Shown: piece after piece, positions 30,028 to 37,222 of the stretch
Layout: each line of letters starts with the position of its first letter
Position numbering within the stretch: position 1 is the stretch's first letter
Source: Rhodothermales bacterium
GTDB lineage: Bacteria > Bacteroidota > Rhodothermia > Rhodothermales > VXPQ01
Reading direction: 5' to 3'
DNA length: 64,000 nucleotides
Assembly: GCA_951812335.1 (NCBI GenBank)
Contig: OX638293.1
Span: 310,001-374,000 of the forward strand
The notes under the pieces: model-generated
Told to the model about the DNA's origin: nothing
The model's database searches: none
What the model saw: only the letters and a program-made list of their open reading frames with translations
Position numbers and translations under genes: made by a program

Positions 30028-30261
30028 ATGAAAAAGAATATCCATCCGGATTACAAGAAACTCACCGTCCAGTTGGCCGACGGCACCAAATTCGAAACGC
30101 GGTCGACAATGAAGGCCGACGTACACAAATCGGAGGTCGATTCGACGAATCACCCCTTCTATACCGGACGCCGCCAGTACGTGGATACCGCCGGACGCGT
30201 CGAGAAATTCCGACGGCGCTATGGCGTCCAGGAGGACGCCCAGGAGGACGAAAAGGCCTAA
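30028..30261 (+). CDS. rpmE: Ribosomal protein bL31, cysteine-less form
   Basis: This 77-residue protein has the bL31 pattern MKKNIHPDYKKLTV...RSTMKADVHKSEVDSTNHPFYTGRRQYVDTAGRVEKFRRRYG. The zinc-binding cysteines of the standard long form are replaced (VQLADG and VDSTNHP in place of the two Cys-containing motifs), so it is a zinc-independent version. It is part of the large subunit. An acidic tail (EDAQEDEKA) follows. The 188 bp between uvrB and this gene hold the stem GGCGGA/TCCGCC and a T-run but no gene. Confidence 0.9.
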   Translation: MKKNIHPDYKKLTVQLADGTKFETRSTMKADVHKSEVDSTNHPFYTGRRQYVDTAGRVEKFRRRYGVQEDAQEDEKA

Positions 30262-30654
30262 GGGATACTCTTGCAGCCCTGCCACTCCTTGGGAGCTGAC
30301 GCCAGAGCGCATATCTTTCCAGCCCTGCCCTTCGGGCTGCCGACCCCATCTCCCCCCGCTCTGCCGTTCGCAGCCGTTGCGGCTCCGGCTACAAGAAAGG
30401 CGGACACGCTCCTCTAAGGGTAGAAGGACATCTCCCGGCCGAAGCCTTCCCGAACGGCGGGCGAGCCCCTGCTCCCCTGTTCGCGCATCGCGCACCGGAG
30501 ACAGCAAATCGCATATCGTTTCCTTCCAGCGAATCCTTCCGGGATACTTCTCGTACACCCTTGATGTATTCGCTTGGGATATTCTGAACTTCGCGGACGT
30601 AATCAGAGTATCCCATAGCAATCGCTTCCACGCATAAGCACAACCGCATACGTC
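30262..30654. other. Intergenic region with repeat ends, no gene
   Basis: Between the L31 gene and pspA, 393 bp carry no supported gene. The segment starts with GGGATACTCTT and ends with AATCAGAGTATCCC, i.e. both borders resemble ends of the dispersed repeat, but the interior does not match the long copies. AGCCC/GGGCT near 30320-30340 can form a small hairpin. Confidence 0.5.
30575..30613 (+). repeat. Short hairpin form of the dispersed repeat
   Basis: GGGATATTCTGA and TCAGAGTATCCC pair over 11 of 12 positions around the loop ACTTCGCGGACGTAA. The loop and right arm match the end of the long copies. It lies about 40 bp upstream of the pspA start, with the repeat's outer end facing pspA. Confidence 0.7.
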
Positions 30655-31431
30655 ATGTCCGTCTGGTCCCGGTTCACTCGTTTCGTCAAATCGCTCTTTG
30701 GAGGGTTCGTTTCGGCTCTGGAGGATCCCCGCCTCATCCTGGAGCAGAATATCCGGGAATTGAACGACCAGGTGCCGAAAATGAACGAGAACATCGCCAG
30801 TGTCAAGGCGAATGTGATCATGCTGCAAAAGCACCTGAAGCGAGTGGAAAAGGAGGTCGCCGACCTGATCGCCAGGGTAAAAGCCGGTATTCAGGCGGAA
30901 CGCGACGACATCGCACAGCGCTATGCGATGCAGCTTGAAAAAGCCAGAGAGTCCCTCGCCAGTACAAAAGAACAACTCAGGCATGCCTCGGCTGCCTACG
31001 ACAAGGCGCTCCAGGTCAAGAAAACCTTCATGCGGGAAAAGGATCGCAAGATTCAGGAAGCGAAGAATGCGCTACGCGATCACGAGCGAGCGCAATGGCA
31101 GACGAAGATCGCCGATACACTGGAGCAGTTCGAAGTTACGGGCATCGATCAGACCCATGACGAAATGATCCAGCGCCTGCAGGAACAAACGGCCCACAGC
31201 GAAGCCCGACTGGAAATCGCACTGGATTCCGTGGATCGGGACGCGCTCCGAATCGAGGAGGATGCGGAAGAAATCCGCGCAGCCGAGATCGTCAAGCAAT
31301 TCAAGGCGGAAATGGGCATGACGGGAGCGCCTGCAGAGGAATCAACCGGCGATAGCGACCTGGAAACGCCCGAAGAGGAAGCGCCCGGAACGGCAAAAAC
31401 CATCGGAAAACAGCGTGCCGGAACTACGTAG
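30655..31431 (+). CDS. pspA: PspA/IM30 (Vipp1-like) membrane-protection protein
   Basis: This 258-residue protein begins with an amphipathic helix (WSRFTRFVKSLFGGFVSALEDP), followed by the long coiled coil typical of PspA/IM30 (EQNIRELNDQVPKMNENIASVKANV...). It ends in an acidic, probably disordered tail rich in Glu and Thr. Such proteins oligomerise on the inner face of the cytoplasmic membrane and preserve its integrity under envelope stress. No PspF, PspB or PspC gene is nearby. It is followed by a membrane coiled-coil protein and a CorC-type protein, which suggests a membrane-stress operon. Confidence 0.9.
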   Translation: MSVWSRFTRFVKSLFGGFVSALEDPRLILEQNIRELNDQVPKMNENIASVKANVIMLQKHLKRVEKEVADLIARVKAGIQAERDDIAQRYAMQLEKARESLASTKEQLRHASAAYDKALQVKKTFMREKDRKIQEAKNALRDHERAQWQTKIADTLEQFEVTGIDQTHDEMIQRLQEQTAHSEARLEIALDSVDRDALRIEEDAEEIRAAEIVKQFKAEMGMTGAPAEESTGDSDLETPEEEAPGTAKTIGKQRAGTT

Positions 31432-31518
31432 GGAAGACAACAGGCCGCAAAAAACTCGCCGGGAGCACATGGAACGATCCCTGTCCAATACTGTCCGGCG
31501 GAGATCCGCCATGTCGCT

Positions 31519-32400
31519 GTGAACCATTCGCAGATCAATTATACGAAAGAAGCTTTCCAGAACCCGCTCAATCTCGGGTTCCTGATCGCGACGATGCTCA
31601 CTGCGTTCTTCGTGAGCGGCTCGGAAATGACCCTCAATGTCGTACTGATCATGGTCTCCGCCATCGAGCTTATGTATCTGGGCTTCGTTCCGCGTAACAA
31701 GCGATTTCGCCGAAGTATCCGGTCGCGGCGGGCCGCCGAACACGCAAAACCTCCTTCCGGTAAAGAGATTTTTCGCCTGCTAACCAAATCGAGCCAGCGC
31801 AGGTACGTGCGCCTGCGAAAACTCGAAAAAGAGATTTCCAATAATTACCGAAAACTGAGTTACGCCACCCAGGGCTTGCTGGAAAGCCATCTGCGGAAGA
31901 TCGACGGCCTGCTGACCTCGTACCTGAATATGCTGTATCAAAAACAGCGATACGAACTCTCGACAAACAGCAGCAGAGAGCGGGAAGTGATCCGGTCCAT
32001 CGCTCATCTTCGCACAGAAATGGAGGACGATTCCGAGAAAGTGCGATCCATCAAGAAGCGGCGGCTCCACATTCTCGAACAACGCCTGCAGCGTTTCGAG
32101 AAAGGCGCCGAGCATCTTGAAATTCTCGAAGCGCAAATAGAGACCATCGAGGATGTGGTCAAGTATATTCACGAGCAATCCCTGACGCTCCGCAATCCGG
32201 AAGAAATCACGTTCCAACTCGATACGCTTCTGGAGGAGGTGGGAGAAACGGAGGCCGCCATTTCAGAAATCGAGGAAGTTTTCGCTCCGGCGACATACAT
32301 CCTGGACGATATGGACAGCTACGAGCCGGAACGACAAGAACAAGGCCAGAAATCCGAGGCGGCCTTCCGCCATTCCGACAGCTCGCGCACACGAAACTGA
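31519..32400 (+). CDS. Membrane-anchored coiled-coil protein of unknown function
   Basis: This 293-residue protein has two closely spaced N-terminal hydrophobic segments (NLGFLIATMLTAFFVSG and LNVVLIMVSAIELMYLGFV). A basic stretch (RNKRFRRSIRSRR) and a long charged region predicted to be coiled coil (about 90-250) follow, with an acidic/polar tail. No domain was recognised. The GTG start at 31519 is chosen because it gives the first membrane segment; no better start is visible. It lies between pspA (87 bp upstream) and a CorC-type gene (5 bp downstream), so it probably acts with them. The basic stretch after the membrane segments puts the coiled coil in the cytosol (inference). Confidence 0.72.
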   Translation: MNHSQINYTKEAFQNPLNLGFLIATMLTAFFVSGSEMTLNVVLIMVSAIELMYLGFVPRNKRFRRSIRSRRAAEHAKPPSGKEIFRLLTKSSQRRYVRLRKLEKEISNNYRKLSYATQGLLESHLRKIDGLLTSYLNMLYQKQRYELSTNSSREREVIRSIAHLRTEMEDDSEKVRSIKKRRLHILEQRLQRFEKGAEHLEILEAQIETIEDVVKYIHEQSLTLRNPEEITFQLDTLLEEVGETEAAISEIEEVFAPATYILDDMDSYEPERQEQGQKSEAAFRHSDSSRTRN

Positions 32401-32405
32401 CGCGA

Positions 32406-33671
32406 ATGACGTTCGCGATCATTCTTCTGATGCTCGTTCTGAGCGCGTTTTTCTCGGGTTCCGAGATCGCTTTCGTGGTCGCGAACCGGTTGCGCGTGGA
32501 GGTCCTCGCCCGGCGACGGGGACTTTTGGGGCGCATCGTACGCGACTTCATGCAAAACCCGTCCGCGTTCCTGACGACCACGCTGGTCGGCAATAACATC
32601 GCGCTCGTCGTCTTTTCCACGCTAACGGCGTTTTATCTGAACCCCCCGCTCCATCGCCTCTGGCTCGCGACAGAACTGGGAAGTTCCGGCGTTGAAGTTG
32701 CCGTGCTTACTACGCAAACGCTGGCTGCCAGCGTTCTCGTGCTCGTATTCGGCGAGATTCTGCCGAAATCCATCATGCGCGAGACGGCAAACCGGGCGGT
32801 CTTCCTGCTCGCAATCCCTCTCCGCATATCGTATTACCTGCTGCTTCCCTTCGTCAAAACGGCAGCCGGAGCGGCCACGTTGACGATGCGCCTGTTTCGC
32901 ATAGAGACGGACTCGTTCGTCGGGTTTATGCGCCGTGATTTCGAGGCCATCATCCAGGAAAGTCGCGAGAGCGGCGAACTCGATCTGGATGAAGAAGAAA
33001 CCGAGATGCTCTCGAACGTTTTTGCGATGAACGCCATCCGCGTGAAGGAATCGATGGCGCCGCGTACGGAAATAGAAGCGGTCGAGGAACATACTCCCGT
33101 CGATGAGTTGCTGCACCGGTTTCTTGAAACAGGGCATTCAAAGTTGCCGGTCTATCAGAAAAACATCGACCATATCGTGGGGATGGTCTTTGCGTACGAC
33201 TTGTTTCACGGTCCGAAAACCATGCAGGAAATCATGCGTCCGGCGCAATTCGTACCGGAGGCCAAGCGATCGAAAGAACTGCTGCGCGAGTTCCTCGAAA
33301 CAAACACGTCGGTGGCTATCGTGATCGACGAATACGGCGGGACGGCCGGCCTGGTGACGCTCGAGGACTTGCTGGAAGAACTCTTCGGAGACATACAGGA
33401 CGAGTTCGACAGCGAGAAAGAAGCGCTCCGGCAAATTGGCGAGAACAAATACATCGCTGCAGGGCGCGCGGAAATCGACGAGCTTAGCGACCGGTTCGGG
33501 ATCGTGCTTCCCGAAGGAGATTATGAAACCCTTGCAGGCTATTTGCTGGACCGGATCGGCTCCATTCCCACGCAGCACGAACACTTCGCGTTCGACGGGT
33601 ACCGGTTCGACATCCTGAAAGCCGAGGTGAACCGGATCGAGTTGGTCCGCCTCGCGAAACTCGACGTTTAA
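32406..33671 (+). CDS. CNNM/CorC family protein (DUF21, CBS pair, CorC_HlyC domain)
   Basis: This 421-residue protein has N-terminal membrane segments (DUF21, about 1-190, with LSAFFSGSEIAFV). The linker GELDLDEEETEMLSNVF, APRTEIEAVEEHTPVDELL, then two CBS repeats to about 320 follow, and a C-terminal CorC_HlyC domain with SDRFGIVLPEGDYETLAGYLLDRIG. The family is linked to magnesium/cobalt resistance or efflux. The ATG lies 5 bp after the coiled-coil gene. Its stop codon TAA is part of a repeat end (TTAAGGATATTCCGATC). Confidence 0.88.
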   Translation: MTFAIILLMLVLSAFFSGSEIAFVVANRLRVEVLARRRGLLGRIVRDFMQNPSAFLTTTLVGNNIALVVFSTLTAFYLNPPLHRLWLATELGSSGVEVAVLTTQTLAASVLVLVFGEILPKSIMRETANRAVFLLAIPLRISYYLLLPFVKTAAGAATLTMRLFRIETDSFVGFMRRDFEAIIQESRESGELDLDEEETEMLSNVFAMNAIRVKESMAPRTEIEAVEEHTPVDELLHRFLETGHSKLPVYQKNIDHIVGMVFAYDLFHGPKTMQEIMRPAQFVPEAKRSKELLREFLETNTSVAIVIDEYGGTAGLVTLEDLLEELFGDIQDEFDSEKEALRQIGENKYIAAGRAEIDELSDRFGIVLPEGDYETLAGYLLDRIGSIPTQHEHFAFDGYRFDILKAEVNRIELVRLAKLDV

Positions 33672-33690
33672 GGATATTCCGATCAAAACC
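33668..33690 (+). repeat. Solo end of the dispersed repeat at the CorC-type stop codon
   Basis: TTTAAGGATATTCCGATCAAAACC includes the TAA stop of the upstream gene and matches the right-end terminal repeat (reverse strand) of the long copies. Similarity stops after AAAACCG. Confidence 0.6.
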
Positions 33691-33719
33691 GGCGGCGGGA
33701 AACGGCAAGGCGCCAGATG

Positions 33720-34295
33720 CTATACGTTCCCTTCCGCGCCGCCAGCGCTGTCCTTCTCCGAAGCTACAACATTCCGGCAGTACGCCCCTACCACCCGAAG
33801 ATGCGCCCCCAGTAATCTTGCAAGGCCCATCTTGCGTAGCCTTACGGACGGGGTCTCTGGCAATTTCGGAGGGCTGATGCGGCCCATCCAGAGTTCCATC
33901 CCGCTTGTGAGCATCTCCTCTCCGGGAAACGTCGCTTCGGGGAACTGTCCTTCGTAAAATCGCTGCTTGCGCTGCAACCGGCGGTCCACCGCCTCGACCG
34001 ATGCCGGCTCGGCCAACGACGGATCGTTGCGATCGAGCATATCCAAACCTGTGAGATAACGCCGGTAGGTGTACGGCAACGCTGCCAGCACAGGCTCTGC
34101 TGCAGCAACTGCGTCCGGCCATTCCCGAAGACCGGCCTGCGCCGCCCGCAACGTGACGATGGTCACGAGACACAACGTCTCCTCCGCCACAAGATCAGGG
34201 TCCGCCCCCTCTATATCCCGGAGAATCGCCCCGGCCAACTCCTGCGTGACGTTCAGTGCACCCAGCGAGCAAAAAGCCACAATAGAGGCGATCAT
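33720..34295 (-). CDS. Conserved-looking protein of unknown function
   Basis: This 191-residue protein begins with a hydrophobic but short helix (IASIVAFCSLGALNV) and is otherwise soluble and helical, with a Gly/Ala-rich C-terminal end. No motif was recognised. It starts 45 bp after the floA stop on the same strand, so it could be translated from the same message as floA. Codon use resembles its neighbours. It might be a lineage-specific membrane-associated partner of the flotillin (inference). Confidence 0.55.
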   Translation of the reverse strand: MIASIVAFCSLGALNVTQELAGAILRDIEGADPDLVAEETLCLVTIVTLRAAQAGLREWPDAVAAAEPVLAALPYTYRRYLTGLDMLDRNDPSLAEPASVEAVDRRLQRKQRFYEGQFPEATFPGEEMLTSGMELWMGRISPPKLPETPSVRLRKMGLARLLGAHLRVVGAYCRNVVASEKDSAGGAEGNV

Positions 34296-34340
34296 CGTGT
34301 GCTATCCGACCAGGGGTATGACACAATCTGTCCGATGCGA

Positions 34341-35330
34341 CTATTTTTTCCCGTCGTCAACACCCTCTCGACCGATGGAATCTCTCATGCGCGTGTCCGC
34401 CTCGACATTGCGCAGCGAGTAGAAATCCATGGCGCCGATATTGCCGCTACGCAGCGCATCCGCCAGGGCCTTGGGGACCTCCGCTTCGGCGGACACCACT
34501 TTGGCTCGCTGTTCCTGAACGGCCGCGCGCATTTCCTGCTCTCGAGCCACCGCCGAGGCGCGCCGCTCTTCGGCTTTCGCCCTCGCTACCTGCAGATCGG
34601 CTTCCGCCTGATCCGTCTGCAACTTGGCCCCGATATTCTCGCCCACATCGACATCCGCAATGTCGATGGAAAGAATCTCGAATGCCGTGCCTGAATCGAG
34701 CCCCTTTGACAACACCACTTTGGAAATCGAATCGGGATTTTCCAGCACAAGAGCGTGCGTTTCGGAGGAGCCGATCGTGGACACGATGCCTTCCCCGACG
34801 CGCGCAATGATGGTCTCTTCGCCGGCTCCGCCCACAAGACGCTCGATATTGGCGCGAACCGTCACACGGGCAATGGCGCGTACCTGAATGCCATCCTTGG
34901 CCACCGCAGATACAGCAGGCGTCTCGATAACCTTCGGGTTGACGGATACCTGCACGGCCTCGAATACGTCCCGGCCTGCAAGATCTATGGCCGTCGCTCG
35001 TTCGAAGGCAAGATCGATGCTGGCCTTGTCCGCCGAAATCAACGCATTCACGACCTTTTGCACATTCCCCTGGGCCAGATAATGCGCCTCGAGTTGCGGG
35101 GTATCCACGTAGATCCCCGCCTTGTGCGCCGTAATGAGTGGCCTGACGATCGAGTGGGGCGGCACCTTGCGCAACCGCATCCCGACCAGATCGCGAAACA
35201 GCTTGAGCTTCACCCCCGAGAAATAGGCGGTTACCCACAGCCCGATCGGCACGAAGTACAGAATAAGAACGCAAAAAAGAACGATCAGCGCGATAATCAG
35301 CAAGCCGAGCGTTGTAAAAAGGCTTTCCAT
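34341..35330 (-). CDS. floA: Flotillin-like membrane microdomain protein
   Basis: This 329-residue protein matches FloA/YqfA: an N-terminal membrane helix ([23 protein letters not shown]), a SPFH region with [56 protein letters not shown] and [16 protein letters not shown], and a C-terminal coiled coil rich in Ala/Glu ([26 protein letters not shown]). It forms membrane scaffolds that organise lipids and proteins. No NfeD gene is adjacent; the next gene on the strand is an unknown 191-residue protein. Confidence 0.93.
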   Translation of the reverse strand: MESLFTTLGLLIIALIVLFCVLILYFVPIGLWVTAYFSGVKLKLFRDLVGMRLRKVPPHSIVRPLITAHKAGIYVDTPQLEAHYLAQGNVQKVVNALISADKASIDLAFERATAIDLAGRDVFEAVQVSVNPKVIETPAVSAVAKDGIQVRAIARVTVRANIERLVGGAGEETIIARVGEGIVSTIGSSETHALVLENPDSISKVVLSKGLDSGTAFEILSIDIADVDVGENIGAKLQTDQAEADLQVARAKAEERRASAVAREQEMRAAVQEQRAKVVSAEAEVPKALADALRSGNIGAMDFYSLRNVEADTRMRDSIGREGVDDGKK

Positions 35331-35405
35331 GCGGGGTGCGGAATCTCGTGAAAAATGCGGGCGGCAAACAGCCGTACGGAAGTATACGACGAAACCGCCG
35401 GATGG

Positions 35406-35912
35406 TTACGCCTTGTTCGCTTTCGGAGAACGTTCGTACGCGCCGCTTGCGCCGCCATCCTTGGCCAGCAGCCGGATATCCGTGATGAGGATGTCCTTCG
35501 AAATGGCTTTGCACATGTCGTATACGGTGAGGCACGCAACGGAAACGGCGCCCAGGGCCTCCATTTCGACGCCTGTCTGGCCGACAGCCTTTGTGCAAGC
35601 CTGCACTTCTATCGAAAAATCCTCCTCGCAGAAATCAAAAGTCACCTCGACGCCCGCCAGCGCCACAGGATGACATAGCGGGATAAGGCTGGGGGTCCGC
35701 TTGGCCGCCTGTATGCCGGCCACCTGGGCCGTGCAGAGCACATCTCCCTTGGTTACGGTTCCTTCCGCCACGGCGCGGAAGGCTTCCTCGCCCAGGTGGA
35801 CACGCCCCGCCGCCGTCGCCGTGCGGACAGAGCCGGGTTTAGACCCCACATCCACCATGCGTACGCCGCCTTCGGGATCGAGATGGGTCAGGGAAGGAGC
35901 GTCGTCTGGCAT
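35406..35912 (-). CDS. moaC: Cyclic pyranopterin monophosphate synthase
   Basis: This 168-residue protein is the second enzyme of molybdenum cofactor synthesis, forming cPMP from the MoaA product. Diagnostic stretches are RMVDVGSKPGSVRTATA, GDVLCTAQVAGIQAAKRT, LIPLCHPVAL, and TGVEMEALGAVSVACLTVYDMCKA with AKDGG near the end. I chose ATG 35912 (MPDDAPSLTHLD); 12 more residues from 35948 are possible. No other moa gene lies in the window. Confidence 0.93.
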   Translation of the reverse strand: MPDDAPSLTHLDPEGGVRMVDVGSKPGSVRTATAAGRVHLGEEAFRAVAEGTVTKGDVLCTAQVAGIQAAKRTPSLIPLCHPVALAGVEVTFDFCEEDFSIEVQACTKAVGQTGVEMEALGAVSVACLTVYDMCKAISKDILITDIRLLAKDGGASGAYERSPKANKA

Positions 35913-36196
35913 GACGGCGGAAAGAAACGGTCCGGAGGAACACGACAAGCCCTGCGAAAAGGGGGAATCGAAAAATAGGGGTATACCGGCTGACCGGCAA
36001 GCGCGTTATGCGCCCTGACGGCGTTCTACCCCGCACGTTGCCGCCAAACCCCTGGCTGGCCAGCCACACAGCCGGTGCTTGGCGCACCGCCGCGTATATA
36101 TGCTTTTTGGCCACCCATAGCTGCGCGAAAACGCTTCGGGAGGTGCGGCTTTAAAGTGGCCTTTAGGGAAAGCCCCTGTTTTATGGCGCGCCCGAA

Positions 36197-37219
36197 TTAC
36201 TCGTCACATGCCGGAAGGGGAGTTTCCCCAATTCCTGCTTCAGATTCCTCCCAGGCATTTCCAGCCAAATCAAAGCGGTAGGTATTGTTGGTGAAACCGG
36301 CGAATATGCCCAGCCCGCCCTCCACGTTGGAATACACGTCAATGGGTTTCGTGAAAATGGGATCGGCCACAAACAGGTAACCGTCCTGCAGGAGAAGGGT
36401 ACGGTTGTACCGCACCTGTTCTTCGCTCAGGCCCGATACCACCAGCATGAAGCGTGGTTCGATTTCCGTTTTGAAAGTGCTCGGTTCGAAGACAATCTCG
36501 AATTCGCGCGTGGCGTTTTCAAAAAGTCGGTCCGAAAAGTAGGGAGTGAAGAAAGGAATGCTGGCATCATCCAGTGCATTTGGCGGTTCGTCCAGATCTT
36601 CCGCATCGGGATAGAAGGACGGATCGGAGCTCTCGAATGTAAGCAGCAAGTAATCGGGCACGCCCTCGGGATCGTCATGGACCGATATGTATCCAGAACC
36701 AGAAAGGCAGGAAGGCGCAACCTGACGGAGTGTCAATTGAAAGTAGGATTTGCCCGGAAGATCTGTCACGCTAAAGCGCAGGCGGTGCCGGGGATCGTCT
36801 GGCAAGTCGGCGCTTGCGGGCGCTATGCCCACGAAGCCCGTTTTCAGCTCGGGAGAGCGGGAAACGGCTCGAACGCTGCCTAGACCGGCATGAGCTGCAT
36901 CAAGCACGTACATTTCACCCTTTACGGGGCGATGCCCCTCCGTCGACCGGTAAGTACCATCCCTGGTGTGTATTAGTGCCTCACGGTAGCCCGATTCTCC
37001 CGTCACCGTCACGGCCGCGTCTTCAACAAACAGTTCCTGCGCAGGCGCTGGGTCCTCAATGGCGACGCTTCTACTGACACGGACAGTCCAAACACTGTCT
37101 GGAGTGAAAAAGCTGTTTACCGCCAGTGCCGGCGTGTAATCCCCGGGATCGCCCAGATCCAGCGGCGTCTCGCAGGCACTGAGTACACCCAGAAGCAGCA
37201 GGCAGCAACGCGTGTGCAT
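36197..37219 (-). CDS. DUF4249-type outer-membrane-associated lipoprotein
   Basis: This 340-residue protein has lipobox GVLSAC (Cys16) and the DUF4249 look: PALAVNSFFTPDSVWTVRVSRS near the N-terminus, repeated beta-rich stretches, and GGLGIFAGFTNNTYRF near the end. In Bacteroidota such proteins pair with TonB-dependent receptors and probably help bind or present a substrate at the outer membrane. Its ATG lies 3 bp after the receptor's stop, so the pair is an operon. The substrate is unknown. The 284 bp beyond its stop, up to moaC, show no gene. Confidence 0.85.
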   Translation of the reverse strand: MHTRCCLLLLGVLSACETPLDLGDPGDYTPALAVNSFFTPDSVWTVRVSRSVAIEDPAPAQELFVEDAAVTVTGESGYREALIHTRDGTYRSTEGHRPVKGEMYVLDAAHAGLGSVRAVSRSPELKTGFVGIAPASADLPDDPRHRLRFSVTDLPGKSYFQLTLRQVAPSCLSGSGYISVHDDPEGVPDYLLLTFESSDPSFYPDAEDLDEPPNALDDASIPFFTPYFSDRLFENATREFEIVFEPSTFKTEIEPRFMLVVSGLSEEQVRYNRTLLLQDGYLFVADPIFTKPIDVYSNVEGGLGIFAGFTNNTYRFDLAGNAWEESEAGIGETPLPACDE

Positions 37220-37222
37220 GGC

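Noticed and set aside
35990-36030. Shared phrase CCCTGACGGCGTTC between 36014 and 41508 as a repeat family
   Set aside because: Only about 15 bases match, one copy is inside dtd coding sequence, so chance is the simplest explanation.
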